Notes: generated by a model not told the origin, from the letters alone. Shown: positions 10,751 through 19,411, counted from the stretch's first letter. The stretch is DNA of 64,000 bases from Terrirhizobium terrae (GCF_030323265.1 NZ_CP104992.1:3323501-3387500); one strand, 5' to 3'. Program-made: numbers and translations.

Positions 10751-11419
10751 TCACCGCTGGCCGCCACCCGATTCCTGCGCGGAAAGATCGGAGAAGATGA
10801 AGAACAGCCCGGCGATCATCGCGAGATAGGCGCAGAGTTCCGACAGCTCCTCGACAAGCTGCGCGACATGGCCGTCCATCCAGTCACCCATCGGCACCAG
10901 CGGCAGGTGGCCTTCCGAGGCTGTCGAGATCAGCATGCCGATCGCGGTGAACAGCATGGAGAAGAGCGGTATCCGCCGCTGCTTCAACAGGTCGATCCCG
11001 ACGAAGGTGAGGCGTTTGACGACGATGATCGCGATCGTCGACAGGATGAGGGCCGCGACCGCCGGAGCGACGGCGGGCTTGTACCAGAGATAGCGCGAGG
11101 CAAAGAGCGGGCCGTGATCGCCGATGCTGGTCGGGTCGAAGAAGACCGCACCCCAGCTTAGCTCGCGGCCGATCAGCACGAGCAGGACGGGTGCTGCGGC
11201 CAAGCCGAACCAGCGGCCCGGATCGTTTCCTTGGCGGAAAAACAGAAGCGAGGCGGCAAAGCCGATCCCGATCAGGATAACCTGGGCATTCTCGATCGGC
11301 TGGTTTTCGTAGCTCCACCAAGACGGCAGGACGAGCGCCAGCGGATAGCAGGCGGCGAGCAGGATCAGCGAAAGGGAGAGAAGGGAGGTGGCGGCACGGC
11401 GCCAGATGCTTGTGTTCAT
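10751..11419 (-). CDS. Hypothetical integral membrane protein
   Basis: A 222-residue protein with about six hydrophobic segments and an invariant-looking acidic stretch (GDWMDGHVAQLVEELSEL) before the last one. I do not recognise a named family. The ATG at 11419 is preferred over one 36 bases upstream because it precedes a classic short positive N-terminus. It lies just upstream of the DUF1203 gene, possibly in one transcript. Confidence 0.75.
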   Translation of the reverse strand: MNTSIWRRAATSLLSLSLILLAACYPLALVLPSWWSYENQPIENAQVILIGIGFAASLLFFRQGNDPGRWFGLAAAPVLLVLIGRELSWGAVFFDPTSIGDHGPLFASRYLWYKPAVAPAVAALILSTIAIIVVKRLTFVGIDLLKQRRIPLFSMLFTAIGMLISTASEGHLPLVPMGDWMDGHVAQLVEELSELCAYLAMIAGLFFIFSDLSAQESGGGQR

Positions 11420-11508
11420 TGTGACAGGGATATGACGTACCCCTGCCATCGGCAACTCAAACCGTCACAATCCCCAGGAAAATGAACGTGATACCCGAAA
11501 GCGCTGGC

Positions 11509-12066
11509 TCAGCTTTCCAGCGCGGCCAGGATCTGGGCATCGGTCATCGGCAGGATCTCGCCCTCGCTCATGCTAACGGGGGAAAAGCCCATCATCTGGT
11601 AGAGCTGGATGGCGCGCGGATGGTCCAGATTGTTGGTGGTGACCGTCACCTTCGAAGGATTGTCCTGCCAGGCGGCGTAAAGCGCCTGCAGCAGAAACCA
11701 TTTGCCGATGCCGAGCCCCATCGCCCGCTCGAACAGGCCGAAATAGGAAAGCTCGACGACGTCGTCTTCCTTCTTCGCCAGTTCGAAGAAACCGGCCGGT
11801 GCGCCATCGACATAGAGCACGCAGATCGAAACCGCCGCATCATGGATGACCGCCGTCAGCTCGTCATTATTGAGCCGCAGCCGCTCGTACCATTGCCAGC
11901 GCTTGCCGATCTGGCGGTAGAGATAGCGATAGAAATGCAGCGGGATTTCCGGCGCACGCATGATCGCGGTCTGGACGTTGACGGGCACCGGCAGGCTGGC
12001 GCGCGGCGGCGCCGTCATTTCGAGTTCGGTGACATGGACTTTGAGCGGAACAGTCTTCTTCGCCAT
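11509..12066 (-). CDS. GNAT family N-acetyltransferase
   Basis: A 185-residue protein with the GNAT acetyl-CoA loop (GLGIGKWFLLQAL) and the final strand-helix with Tyr (AIQLYQMMGF). The first ~45 residues form an extra N-terminal segment. It is the last gene of a same-strand cluster after sseA (8-base gap), alaX and cysK. Substrate unknown. Confidence 0.88.
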   Translation of the reverse strand: MAKKTVPLKVHVTELEMTAPPRASLPVPVNVQTAIMRAPEIPLHFYRYLYRQIGKRWQWYERLRLNNDELTAVIHDAAVSICVLYVDGAPAGFFELAKKEDDVVELSYFGLFERAMGLGIGKWFLLQALYAAWQDNPSKVTVTTNNLDHPRAIQLYQMMGFSPVSMSEGEILPMTDAQILAALES

Positions 12067-12074
12067 CTATGATC

Positions 12075-12935
12075 CTAGCGCTGGTCGGCCGGGCCGGTGA
12101 CGATGGGCGTATCCTCGCGGGCACCCCATTCGGTCCATGACCCGTCGTAAAGCGCATTATCCTCGTGACCGAGGGATTCCAGCGCCAGGGTGATGATGGC
12201 AGCGGTGATGCCCGATCCGCAACTGGTGACGACCGGCTGGCCGAAATCGATGCCGGCATCCTCGATCGCCTGGCGAAGTTCCGGAAGCGTGCGAAGCTTG
12301 CCGTTGGAGGAGAATGTGCCCGACGGCAGGCTGCGTGCGCCCGGCATATGGCCGGAGCGCATGCCGGCCCGCGGTTCCGGCTCGGTGCCGGCAAAGCGGC
12401 CTGCGGAGCGCGCGTCGGCGATCTGGGCCGAACCATCGCTGATGATGCCGAGCATGGTCTGCAGGTCGATGATCTTGTCGACCCGAACCCTGGCATCGAA
12501 GATTACCGGCGTGGGCGAGGGGCTGTCCGTCTCCAGCGCGCGTCCTTCGGCCTTCCAGCCATCGAGGCCGCCATCGAGAACGAAGACATTCTGCGCGCCC
12601 ATGGTGCGGAACAGCCACCAGCCGCGCGGTGCGGAGAAAATGCCTGGGCCGTCGTAAATGACGATGCGATCGGTGTGCTTGATGCCGAGCTTGCCGACGG
12701 CTTCGGCGAAGATTTCCGCCGAAGGCACCATATGCGGCAGACCGGTCGAATGGTCGGCGACCTTGTCGTGGTCGAAGCGGACGGCGCCCGGGATGTGGCC
12801 TGCGGAATATTCCGCATCGGCGTTACGGTTCTGCACCGGGAGATAGAAGGATGCATCGACAATCTTGAGGTCGGGAGCGCCGAGCTCGCTCTCCAGCCAG
12901 TCGGACGAAACCACGAAACGGCTTGTTTCGCTCAT
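12075..12935 (-). CDS. sseA: 3-mercaptopyruvate sulfurtransferase
   Basis: A 286-residue two-domain rhodanese. The active-site loop in the second domain reads CGSGITA, the CG(S/T)G(V/I)TA form of mercaptopyruvate sulfurtransferases, unlike the CRxGxR/T loop of thiosulfate enzymes. The N-terminal domain has the structural GHIPGAVRFD motif. It transfers sulfur from 3-mercaptopyruvate and sits in a cysteine-related cluster with cysK and alaX. Confidence 0.92.
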   Translation of the reverse strand: MSETSRFVVSSDWLESELGAPDLKIVDASFYLPVQNRNADAEYSAGHIPGAVRFDHDKVADHSTGLPHMVPSAEIFAEAVGKLGIKHTDRIVIYDGPGIFSAPRGWWLFRTMGAQNVFVLDGGLDGWKAEGRALETDSPSPTPVIFDARVRVDKIIDLQTMLGIISDGSAQIADARSAGRFAGTEPEPRAGMRSGHMPGARSLPSGTFSSNGKLRTLPELRQAIEDAGIDFGQPVVTSCGSGITAAIITLALESLGHEDNALYDGSWTEWGAREDTPIVTGPADQR

Positions 12936-12987
12936 GTCATATCTCCCCTAGCCCGAGGTGTTGGGCCGCCTTGTTTCAGTTCCGAGT

Positions 12988-13722
12988 TCAGGCTTCTGCA
13001 GGCTCACCGAATCTTATGCGGAAACGGCGGTTCTCCTTGCCCTTCTTTTCGATCTTGGCGATGTAGATCGCACCGATTTCCGAGGTGCGGGCGACATGGG
13101 TGCCGCCGCAGGGCTGGCTGTCGATGCTTGAGCTTTCGCCGATGCAGACGAGGCTGACGCGGCCGAGCCCAATCGGCGGCCGCACGTTCTTCGATTTGAC
13201 GATGCCGGGATTGGCCGCGAGTTCCTCGTCGGTGATCCACTGGACATAGACCGGATGGTCGGCAGTCACGAGTTCCATCAGTCTTGCCGTGACCTCGTCC
13301 TTGTCCATCGGCTCGGTCACGTCGAAATCGATCCGCGCATCTTCCTCGCCAACGGCCGCGCCGGTGACGGGGTAGGGGCAGACGACGGAGAGCAGGTGGC
13401 AGGCGGTGTGCATGCGCATCAAGTTGAAGCGGCGCGGCCAGTCGATCTGCAGCGTCACCTGCTCGCCGACCACGAGCTGGGGCTGGCCTTCGAGCGGAAC
13501 ATGGATGACGATATCTTTCGTCGCACCATGGCGCGCCTGGCCGAGCATGACGCGGCTGCCGTCAGTGCGCTCAATGAAGCCGGTATCGCCCGGCTGCCCG
13601 CCGGATGTCGCGTAGAAGCAGGTGCGGTCGAACTCAAGGCCGCCATCTTCATGGATTGCCGTCACAACCGCCGGGGTCGAGGCAAGATAAAAGTCATCGC
13701 GGAAAAGCAATTGGGAAGACAT
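12988..13722 (-). CDS. AlaX-type alanyl-tRNA editing protein
   Basis: A 244-residue free-standing homologue of the AlaRS editing domain that hydrolyses Ser- or Gly-tRNA(Ala). Both zinc motifs are intact: HTACHLL and CGGTH. An N-terminal beta domain (DRTCFYATSGGQPGDTG) is present, as in AlaX class II. It starts 16 bases after cysK, so it is very likely in that operon. AlaX may also deal with mischarging by cysteine-pathway intermediates; that link is inference. Confidence 0.9.
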   Translation of the reverse strand: MSSQLLFRDDFYLASTPAVVTAIHEDGGLEFDRTCFYATSGGQPGDTGFIERTDGSRVMLGQARHGATKDIVIHVPLEGQPQLVVGEQVTLQIDWPRRFNLMRMHTACHLLSVVCPYPVTGAAVGEEDARIDFDVTEPMDKDEVTARLMELVTADHPVYVQWITDEELAANPGIVKSKNVRPPIGLGRVSLVCIGESSSIDSQPCGGTHVARTSEIGAIYIAKIEKKGKENRRFRIRFGEPAEA

Positions 13723-13738
13723 TGGATGCTCGCTCGGT

Positions 13739-14775
13739 TCAGACCGTTTCGAAGGGAACCGGGATCTGGCGCTTCTGCGTCAGCCATTGCGGAACCGGCA
13801 GGCCCTTCGACTTCAGGAAATCGGGATTGAAGAGCTTCGACTGATAGCGGTTGCCGTAGTCGCAGAGCACCGTGACGATCGTATGCCCCGGGCCGAGATC
13901 CTTGGCGAGCCGGATCGCGCCGGCGATATTGATGCCGGAAGAGCCGCCGAGGCACAGGCCCTCATGTTCGACGAGATCGAAGATGATCGGCAGCGCTTCG
14001 GCATCCGGCACCCGGTAGGAGTAGTCCGGCGTGAAACCTTCCAGATTGGCCGTGATGCGGCCCTGGCCGATGCCTTCGGTGATCGAATTGCCTTCCGACT
14101 TCAGCTCGCCATGGGCGTAATATTCATAGAGCGCCGCGCCATCGGGATCGGCAATGCCGATCTTGATGTCGGGGTTCTTGGCCTTGAGACCCATGGCGAC
14201 GCCGACCAGCGTGCCGCCCGAGCCGACCGAGCAGATGAAACCGTCGACCTTGCCTGCCGTCTGCTCCCAGATTTCCGGCGCGGTCGTTTCGATATGCGCC
14301 TGGCGGTTCGCGACATTGTCGAACTGGTTCGCCCAGATGGCGCCGGCCGGTTCGGTCTTCGCCATTTGTTCGGCGAGACGACCCGAAACCTTCACGTAAT
14401 TGTTCGGGTTCTTGTAAGGAACGGCCGGAACCTCGACGAGTTCGGCGCCAGCAAGCCTCAGCGCGTCCTTCTTTTCCTGGCTCTGGGTCTCGGGAATGAC
14501 GATGACGGTGCGGTAGCCGAGCGCCTTGGCGACCAGCGTCAGGCCGATGCCGGTGTTGCCGGCGGTACCCTCGACAATTACGCCACCCGGTCTCAGCAGG
14601 CCCTTGCGTTCGGCATCCCGGATTATGAAGAGAGCCGCACGGTCCTTCACCGACTGTCCCGGGTTGAGGAACTCCGCCTTGCCGAGGATTTCGCAGCCGG
14701 TCTTGTCCGATGCGTCCCTGAGACGAATGAGAGGGTGTTGCCGATGATGTCGATGACGGATGCGGAGGATGTCAT
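13739..14775 (-). CDS. cysK: Cysteine synthase A (one frame break near the start)
   Basis: A PLP-dependent O-acetylserine sulfhydrylase, 345 residues once repaired. The PLP lysine is in NPGQSVKDRAA, the substrate loop in GTAGNTGIG and the phosphate-binding glycine loop in SVGSGGTL. The ATG at 14775 starts MTSSASVIDIIGNT; one C missing from an ACCC run near 14733 breaks the frame before PLIRLRDASDK. An apparent longer upstream extension in the other frame is spurious. It heads the cysK-alaX-sseA-GNAT cluster. Confidence 0.93.
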
Positions 14776-15059
14776 ATGATGTGCGCCCTGTTTGTCGCTG
14801 ATTTAAGCTCCGTGTCTTGGATGGACAAGCGCCCGGTGGCAAGAAATGTGTTTCCTTTCGCCGGGGCAGGGGCGAAATCATCTTTTTCTCAATGGGCAGG
14901 CACCGTTGCGAAGGTGATGGCCGTAAGCTCGTCCGTGGTGTCGGATGGTTCGGATCCGGTGCGGGAGACGGCGGACAGCCTGCGACAAAATATGCCTGCC
15001 GCCCCTCAAATCTAGCATCTTTACGACGATGGCGCCGCGACTTAGATTTATCGGCAGAC

Positions 15060-15707
15060 ATGTTGCTAAACCTAGAACGGCTCGATCTGTTGATTGCACA
15101 CTATGTCGCTGGCTGCCTGCCGGAGCCGGCGCATATCCTCGTGGGCTCTCATCTGGAGATGCAGCCGTCTTCCGGCCGTCTTGCCAACAGCCTCGATAGC
15201 CTTGCAGGCGACGCGCTCGATGCGACTGTGCCGCTCGCGCTGTCCTCGCGTGACGAGCGGTTGAAAAAGATCTTCGCTTCTCATCCCCGGATCGACGTGC
15301 CGTCGCTTATGGCTGGTGAAGACGATACGCAGATGCCCCGTTTCCTGCGTGCTTATGCGGGACAGAAATTGGATGACCTTTCCTGGAAGATGAAGTTGCC
15401 CGGTTTGCGGCAGCACGTGATCGAAAGGTCATCCGGCATGGAGGCTAGCCTTCTCTGGGCCCGTCCCGGCCGGGCGCTGCCGCACCACCGCCACGGGGGA
15501 CTGGAACTCACGCTCGTGCTTCAGGGAGCATTCGAGGATCATCGGGGCGCCTTCGCCCAAGGCGATGTGTCGGTGGCAGACGAAACAATCGTTCATCGGC
15601 CAGTCGCGACCAAGGATAGTCCGTGCCTCTGCTTCTCGGTGCTGCTTGCCCCGATCGCACTGAGTGGCCCGACATTCCGGATTGTTGCTGATATACTGGG
15701 CGTGTGA
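15060..15707 (+). CDS. ChrR-like anti-sigma/cupin protein lacking the zinc CxxC
   Basis: A 215-residue homologue of ChrR, the zinc anti-sigma factor that restrains RpoE during singlet-oxygen stress. The N-terminal anti-sigma region is recognisable (LIAHYVAGCLPEPAHILVGSHLE), but where ChrR has HxxxCxxC this protein reads HLEMQPSS, so both cysteines are lost. The C-terminal cupin keeps its metal ligands (HHRHGGLE and IVHRPV). No ECF sigma gene lies beside it. The ribosome site is weak. It may be a cupin sensor that no longer uses zinc in the anti-sigma domain, or it may bind a distant sigma factor. Confidence 0.82.
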   Translation: MLLNLERLDLLIAHYVAGCLPEPAHILVGSHLEMQPSSGRLANSLDSLAGDALDATVPLALSSRDERLKKIFASHPRIDVPSLMAGEDDTQMPRFLRAYAGQKLDDLSWKMKLPGLRQHVIERSSGMEASLLWARPGRALPHHRHGGLELTLVLQGAFEDHRGAFAQGDVSVADETIVHRPVATKDSPCLCFSVLLAPIALSGPTFRIVADILGV

Positions 15708-15756
15708 AAACAGCGCCCCGCCTTAATTACCGCGGACAGATGAGACTGCCGGATGC

Positions 15757-15782
15757 GCGCGCCGTCGTCAGTAACGGCGCGC
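15757..15782. terminator. GC-rich hairpin between convergent genes
   Basis: Arms GCGCGCCGT and ACGGCGCGC around an 8-base loop, located between the ends of the ChrR-like gene and the DUF982 gene. The T tract is poor. Confidence 0.35.
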
Positions 15783-15787
15783 GGCTT

Positions 15788-16030
15788 TCAATTGACGTGC
15801 ATTTGCGCTTCGCTGACGGCCTGCTCGAATTGCAGCCTCGCTTCTTCCGCCGTTCTGCGCCCGTCTAGAGCTGCACGGCATGCACTTCTTGCGCGAACGA
15901 ATTGCGGACCGCGCAAATCCGGCCACCGATCCGTGAGAAGCCCCAGGGCCTCGGACGGGTTGTTGATGATCTCTGTTCCGAGATTTGCGAATACGACGTG
16001 AACCGGCTTCTGCCAACTTGCATGCGGCAT
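15788..16030 (-). CDS. DUF982 protein
   Basis: An 80-residue protein of the DUF982 family, small cytoplasmic proteins found mainly in Rhizobiales. The family pattern is visible: a central tryptophan-proline (DRWPDLRGP), the ARSACRAAL helix and the final EARLQFEQAVSEA helix. Function unknown. A second DUF982 gene lies 2.7 kb away. Confidence 0.82.
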   Translation of the reverse strand: MPHASWQKPVHVVFANLGTEIINNPSEALGLLTDRWPDLRGPQFVRARSACRAALDGRRTAEEARLQFEQAVSEAQMHVN

Positions 16031-16239
16031 GAACTATCCTCCCATTGTCCAGCCTTGCCTAACTGCGAGCTTACACGCGCAGTTCCCGTCGCGCCAGAAA
16101 AATTCGCCGATGGCCCTGCGCGCGATGGTCGCAATTGAAACTACGCTCGCGCGGGGACGCTTCGCTTATGGTCTTGATGATGGAACCTGCGCTTTGGCCT
16201 CCTGTTGTGTCTGAATATGCATGAAGACAGGAGACCAGA

Positions 16240-16551
16240 ATGAGAGTTCAATTTTTCGGTGCCGGCCTGTTTCTGATGTTGGTCGCAGCGCTGCCGGCCG
16301 GCGCTCAGCAGCAGGACGCGAACCCGTCTTCCCCACAGGAGCGCTGTCGGCCTCAAGAGGGCGGGCAGCAGGGCGGAGACAAATCCGGCGATCTCTCGAA
16401 GAAGCTCGACGACTGCAATGGTGTCTTGAAGGCGCCGCAGACCGGCGATCCGGACATGGTGGAGCCTGCGCCTGATACCGGAGGCGGTCGCGTGATCGAT
16501 CCCAACTCGCTGCCGGAAGGTGCCAATCCGTCCAACGGATCGGGCGGCTAA
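16240..16551 (+). CDS. Small secreted hypothetical protein
   Basis: A 103-residue protein with a clear signal peptide (residues 1-22, ending AGA) and a low-complexity Gln/Gly/Pro/Asp-rich mature part with two cysteines. AGGAGA lies 7 bases before the ATG. Unknown periplasmic protein of a type seen in Rhizobiaceae; no domain recognised. Confidence 0.72.
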   Translation: MRVQFFGAGLFLMLVAALPAGAQQQDANPSSPQERCRPQEGGQQGGDKSGDLSKKLDDCNGVLKAPQTGDPDMVEPAPDTGGGRVIDPNSLPEGANPSNGSGG

Positions 16552-16572
16552 TCGGCGAGTCAGGCATTTGCC

Positions 16573-16848
16573 CTAACGATTGCGTCGCCGGCGCGCCCAC
16601 CAGACGGCCAGCCGCCGGCGGCGACGGCGCACATAGGGAATGTCATTCGACAACACGACAAAGCCAAGGGGCAGCATCCAGAAACCGAGGATCGGCAAAA
16701 AGCCCAGTGTGCCGCCCACCATAAGGGCGGAACCGATGCCGATGCGGCCGGCGCGCGAACGCGGCATCGGGACGTGGAAACTGCCGAGCGCCAGTTTTCC
16801 ACTTCTCGGATCAATGCCAAACCGCCGCGTTTGCTGTGTTTCAGCCAT
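16573..16848 (-). CDS. Small membrane protein, PGPGW-like
   Basis: A 91-residue protein with two hydrophobic segments (GIGSALMVGGTLGFLPILGFWMLP and the following valine-rich part) and a very arginine-rich C-terminus. The layout resembles putative transmembrane PGPGW proteins, but the motif is not strict. AGG precedes the ATG at 16848; a TTG nine bases upstream is possible. Confidence 0.65.
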   Translation of the reverse strand: MAETQQTRRFGIDPRSGKLALGSFHVPMPRSRAGRIGIGSALMVGGTLGFLPILGFWMLPLGFVVLSNDIPYVRRRRRRLAVWWARRRRNR

Positions 16849-16995
16849 AGGGCCCAACCTAATTCCTGTTATTTTTCAGGGCGCGAAATGGGGATCAATT
16901 GTGAATTAAGCAAGCAAATTGGATTTTTTTGAAAAACCGCTTGGCAAATCGGAAAAGCATTTGTATTACCCGCCGCACACGCCGCGGCGCGGTGT

Positions 16996-17070
16996 TCCCT
17001 GGTAGCTCAGCGGTAGAGCATTCGACTGTTAATCGACAGGTCGCCGGTTCGAATCCGGCCCGGGGAGCCA
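16996..17070 (+). tRNA. tRNA-Asn (GTT)
   Basis: A 75-nt cloverleaf: acceptor TCCCTGG pairs with CCGGGGA, the anticodon loop is CTGTTAA (anticodon GTT), the T loop is GGTTCGAATCC and CCA is encoded. Confidence 0.97.
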
Positions 17071-17222
17071 GTTTCAAGAGTACACCTGTTTTCATCGAGA
17101 TATCTGAAAACAGGTGTTTCTCCTGAATATTCATCTCTCTCATCTCTTTGACATTGGCATGACACATCGCTGTCGATGAACAGCTATGTTTTTCTGCTTC
17201 TATCAATCCGCTACTCCGGCGC

Positions 17223-17259
17223 TTGACACCTTTGTTCTTGTGTGGAACAAAAAGAGAAC
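17223..17259 (+). promoter_or_regulatory. SOS (LexA) box with three half sites
   Basis: GTTC (17234-17237), GAAC (17245-17248) and GAAC (17256-17259) are each exactly seven bases apart. GAAC-N7-GAAC is the direct-repeat LexA site of alphaproteobacteria. A TTGACA at 17223-17228 overlaps as a -35. The array is 16 bases before the start codon of the next gene, a position expected for tight repression. Confidence 0.75.
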
Positions 17260-17275
17260 AAAGATGGAGGTGCCA

Positions 17276-17449
17276 ATGAATCGTGCCGATGAAGTCGCAA
17301 AGCGTGCCCTGGCTCTGGTGGCAGCGTCCCGCGCCATGCGTGAGCGCCACGAAAAGCAAAGACGGGAAGTCTATGAGCGGGTGCAGATCGCAGCACTCCG
17401 CAAGCCCAGGATTCCGAAGGGCATCCAGCTGAGATTGGACCTGCAATAA
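17276..17449 (+). CDS. Small basic protein, probably SOS-induced
   Basis: A 57-residue, helix-prone, strongly basic protein (ALVAASRAMRERHEKQRREV region). GGAGGT lies 5 bases before the ATG at 17276. The promoter carries a three-half-site LexA box, so expression after DNA damage is likely. I recognise no family; a DNA- or RNAP-binding or checkpoint role is speculation. A terminator follows. Confidence 0.75.
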   Translation: MNRADEVAKRALALVAASRAMRERHEKQRREVYERVQIAALRKPRIPKGIQLRLDLQ

Positions 17450-17527
17450 TGAGGTTGGATACGGAGCGCTGCTGGATCTTGGGCCGTTGCAGCCCCATGA
17501 TCTTTCCGGGATTGTGGAAATCCTCGT

Positions 17528-17549
17528 CCCGGCCGCAGGGCCGGGCTTT
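17528..17549 (+). terminator. Terminator after the SOS small gene
   Basis: Stem CCCGGCC/GGCCGGG with a 4-base loop, then CTTTAT. Confidence 0.55.
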
Positions 17550-17587
17550 ATCGATGAAGACGCGAAGCGTGCTGGTTTCCGAAGCCG

Positions 17588-18265
17588 TCAGTTGCTGAAG
17601 AAGGTCGCGAGGCCCTGGCCGCCCTTGAAGGCGAGATAGGCGAGAACTGCGAAATAGACGATCGTGATCACGTTGAAGACGTGGCCTGCAAGCACGATAA
17701 GCCCGTCGCGCTGCAGCATGCCTGCCGACAGAAGCAGGATCGCGACGCCGGGCAGCGTGTTGGAGAACGGAATAAGGCCGAGCGGGAACATCAGTAGCAC
17801 GCCGGCCAGAGTGATCGCCATTCCGTTCAGCCGGTTGACAGCCGCGCCGGTGGTGAAGGCTTCCATCCGTGGCTTGAGAAAGCGGTCAAGCCGCGAGACG
17901 ACATTGGCGCCTTTTTCAAGCGCAGGGCGGAGCTTTTCCGCATCCATCTCACGGTCGAGAATCTTTTTCGGCAGCCACGGCATGCGATTGAGCGTGATTG
18001 CGATGCTGACCAGAATGATGGCCGCACCGAAGACCGTGCTGACACCGGGAATGGAGACGGGGATCAGGAAGGGCAGGGAGGCGATGGCACAGACGAGCAA
18101 CAGCCCCTGTTCGCCGATCTGCTCCATGAGTTCGCGCAATGTTATCTTGGGGCCGCGAATGCCGCGGATCAGATCGCGAAGAGTTTCGCTGAGCGACGCA
18201 TTGGTGTCCTGAAAGTCCGCTGTGCCGTGCAATACCATACTCCCATGCCGTAGATCATGCGGCAT
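17588..18265 (-). CDS. exoD: ExoD family exopolysaccharide synthesis protein
   Basis: An inner-membrane protein of the ExoD family (225 residues from this start), first linked in Sinorhizobium to succinoglycan production and alkaline tolerance. It shows the cytoplasmic N-terminal helix region (ITLRELMEQIGEQGLLL), the SIPGVSTVFG loop between hydrophobic segments, a charged middle (LDREMDAEKLRPAL) and two more membrane pairs. An alternative ATG at 18238 is possible; neither has a strong ribosome site. Molecular function is unsettled. Confidence 0.88.
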   Translation of the reverse strand: MPHDLRHGSMVLHGTADFQDTNASLSETLRDLIRGIRGPKITLRELMEQIGEQGLLLVCAIASLPFLIPVSIPGVSTVFGAAIILVSIAITLNRMPWLPKKILDREMDAEKLRPALEKGANVVSRLDRFLKPRMEAFTTGAAVNRLNGMAITLAGVLLMFPLGLIPFSNTLPGVAILLLSAGMLQRDGLIVLAGHVFNVITIVYFAVLAYLAFKGGQGLATFFSN

Positions 18266-18345
18266 TGGATAGCAGTATCAGAGCGTCAAGCAAAGCCGCC
18301 GCCGGTCAAGTCGATGCTTGCCGGCCTGCGGCATGGCATTTGACA

Positions 18346-18456
18346 TCATTTTTCGCGGGAATGCATCCAGCGATCATAAAGGCCGCAACCGGCGACGAAT
18401 GCCAGAGCGGCAAGTACGAACGGATTTATGGTGGTAAAGAACTCAAGATAGTGCAT
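18346..18456 (-). CDS. 36-residue membrane peptide
   Basis: A small gene: ATG at 18456 preceded by GGAGGAG at ideal spacing, encoding MHYLEFFTTINPF, a single hydrophobic segment (residues about 12-27, VLAALAFVAGCGLY) and a charged tail (DRWMHSREK). The strong ribosome site and clean single-pass layout are the only evidence; no family recognised. Confidence 0.6.
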   Translation of the reverse strand: MHYLEFFTTINPFVLAALAFVAGCGLYDRWMHSREK

Positions 18457-18730
18457 GCCGGTCTCCTCCTACCGCATGTCCCGTAAAGGGTGTCTCCCCC
18501 ACCCGTTACGATTGAAACAATAGCACTATTGATCCGGAATGCAAAATTTTAGCTCGACCGCCGCGCTGTCGGCTTCACCCGCGGCGGGTCGTTTCATTGG
18601 TCTTTGGCCGATATCAGGGGGGATAAAGAGAATGCTTGGCGAAGCTGTCGCGCAATGTGCCGGACCTTGAGGCCAGGCATGGAGGCCAGAGGCAGAGAAA
18701 TGTTGGTGAGCGACAAGCATCGGCGGGCGC

Positions 18731-18988
18731 TCAGCCAAGCATTCTTGCCTCGATGCTGGCGAGGACAAAGGTCTCGCGCACTTTTTCTATAGGGATCTGA
18801 CGCTGCAGAGAGGCAGCACATTCTCTAAGGGCTCTTGCGTAATGCTGTCCTTCGCGCACAGGCCAGCGCCATGTCAGATATTCGAGCGCATCTTTTGGTC
18901 CCTTGATCGTCTCGGGGAAGCCGTAGCCAATGCGGACGCGAACTGGCTCAGACCAGTGGGTCAGTTCGGATGCAAGTCTTTCACTCAT
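18731..18988 (-). CDS. DUF982 protein
   Basis: An 85-residue DUF982 protein with the WRWPVREGQHYARALRECAASL core. It is clearly related in layout to the DUF982 protein at 15788-16030 but divergent in sequence. AAGGTG lies before the ATG. Function unknown. Confidence 0.82.
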   Translation of the reverse strand: MSERLASELTHWSEPVRVRIGYGFPETIKGPKDALEYLTWRWPVREGQHYARALRECAASLQRQIPIEKVRETFVLASIEARMLG

Positions 18989-19337
18989 TCAAATACACCT
19001 TCATTTGCGGCGCACATAACGAAGCTGTTTCGAATTGGTTCCTGGTAATGTCAGCAAGTTGACGCTGGCTGGGTGCGTCGATGGCGCCAGCGATCATCAT
19101 GGCCGTCAGGCGAAATAGCTTGGTTGATCGCTATGCCTTGTTATGTCGCGTCAAGGCGCCCGATGGCGAACTGCCGCTTGCCGGACGACTGAGCCACCGA
19201 CGCAGGAGGTTTTTGCAAGAAAGTGGTGGCCAAAAAGGGCGTCTAAATGTGGAGCATGATCTTCAAGCCCATAAGTAGACCTGAAGGTCCTCCGTGTGGC
19301 GGGAGGCGTGTTTTGAATTCGAATGCTTTGGGGAGTT
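18989..19337. other. Intergenic region without a supported gene
   Basis: About 350 bases between a DUF982 gene and tRNA-Cys. A 65-codon open frame from 19081 on the plus strand has no ribosome site and no recognisable similarity, so I do not call it. Confidence 0.5.
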
Positions 19338-19411
19338 TGGAGGCCTCGCCCGGAATTGAACCGGGGTACAAGGATTTGCAGTCCTCTGCGTCACCACTCC
19401 GCCACGAGGCC
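19338..19411 (-). tRNA. tRNA-Cys (GCA)
   Basis: A 74-nt cloverleaf on the minus strand: acceptor GGCCTCG pairs with CGAGGCC, anticodon loop CTGCAAA (GCA), T arm CCGGTTCAATTCCGG, CCA encoded. Confidence 0.96.

Noticed and set aside
14776..15061. A 440-residue cysteine synthase with a long N-terminal extension
   Set aside because: The extension arises only because the frame break near 14733 opens the upstream frame; the true start at 14775 restores the family N-terminus.
15060..15707. A complete rpoE-chrR operon
   Set aside because: No sigma factor gene lies beside the ChrR-like gene and the zinc cysteines are missing.
16996..17449. tRNA-Asn as an integrated-element attachment site
   Set aside because: No integrase gene or duplicated tRNA 3' end was seen nearby; only the small SOS-type gene follows.
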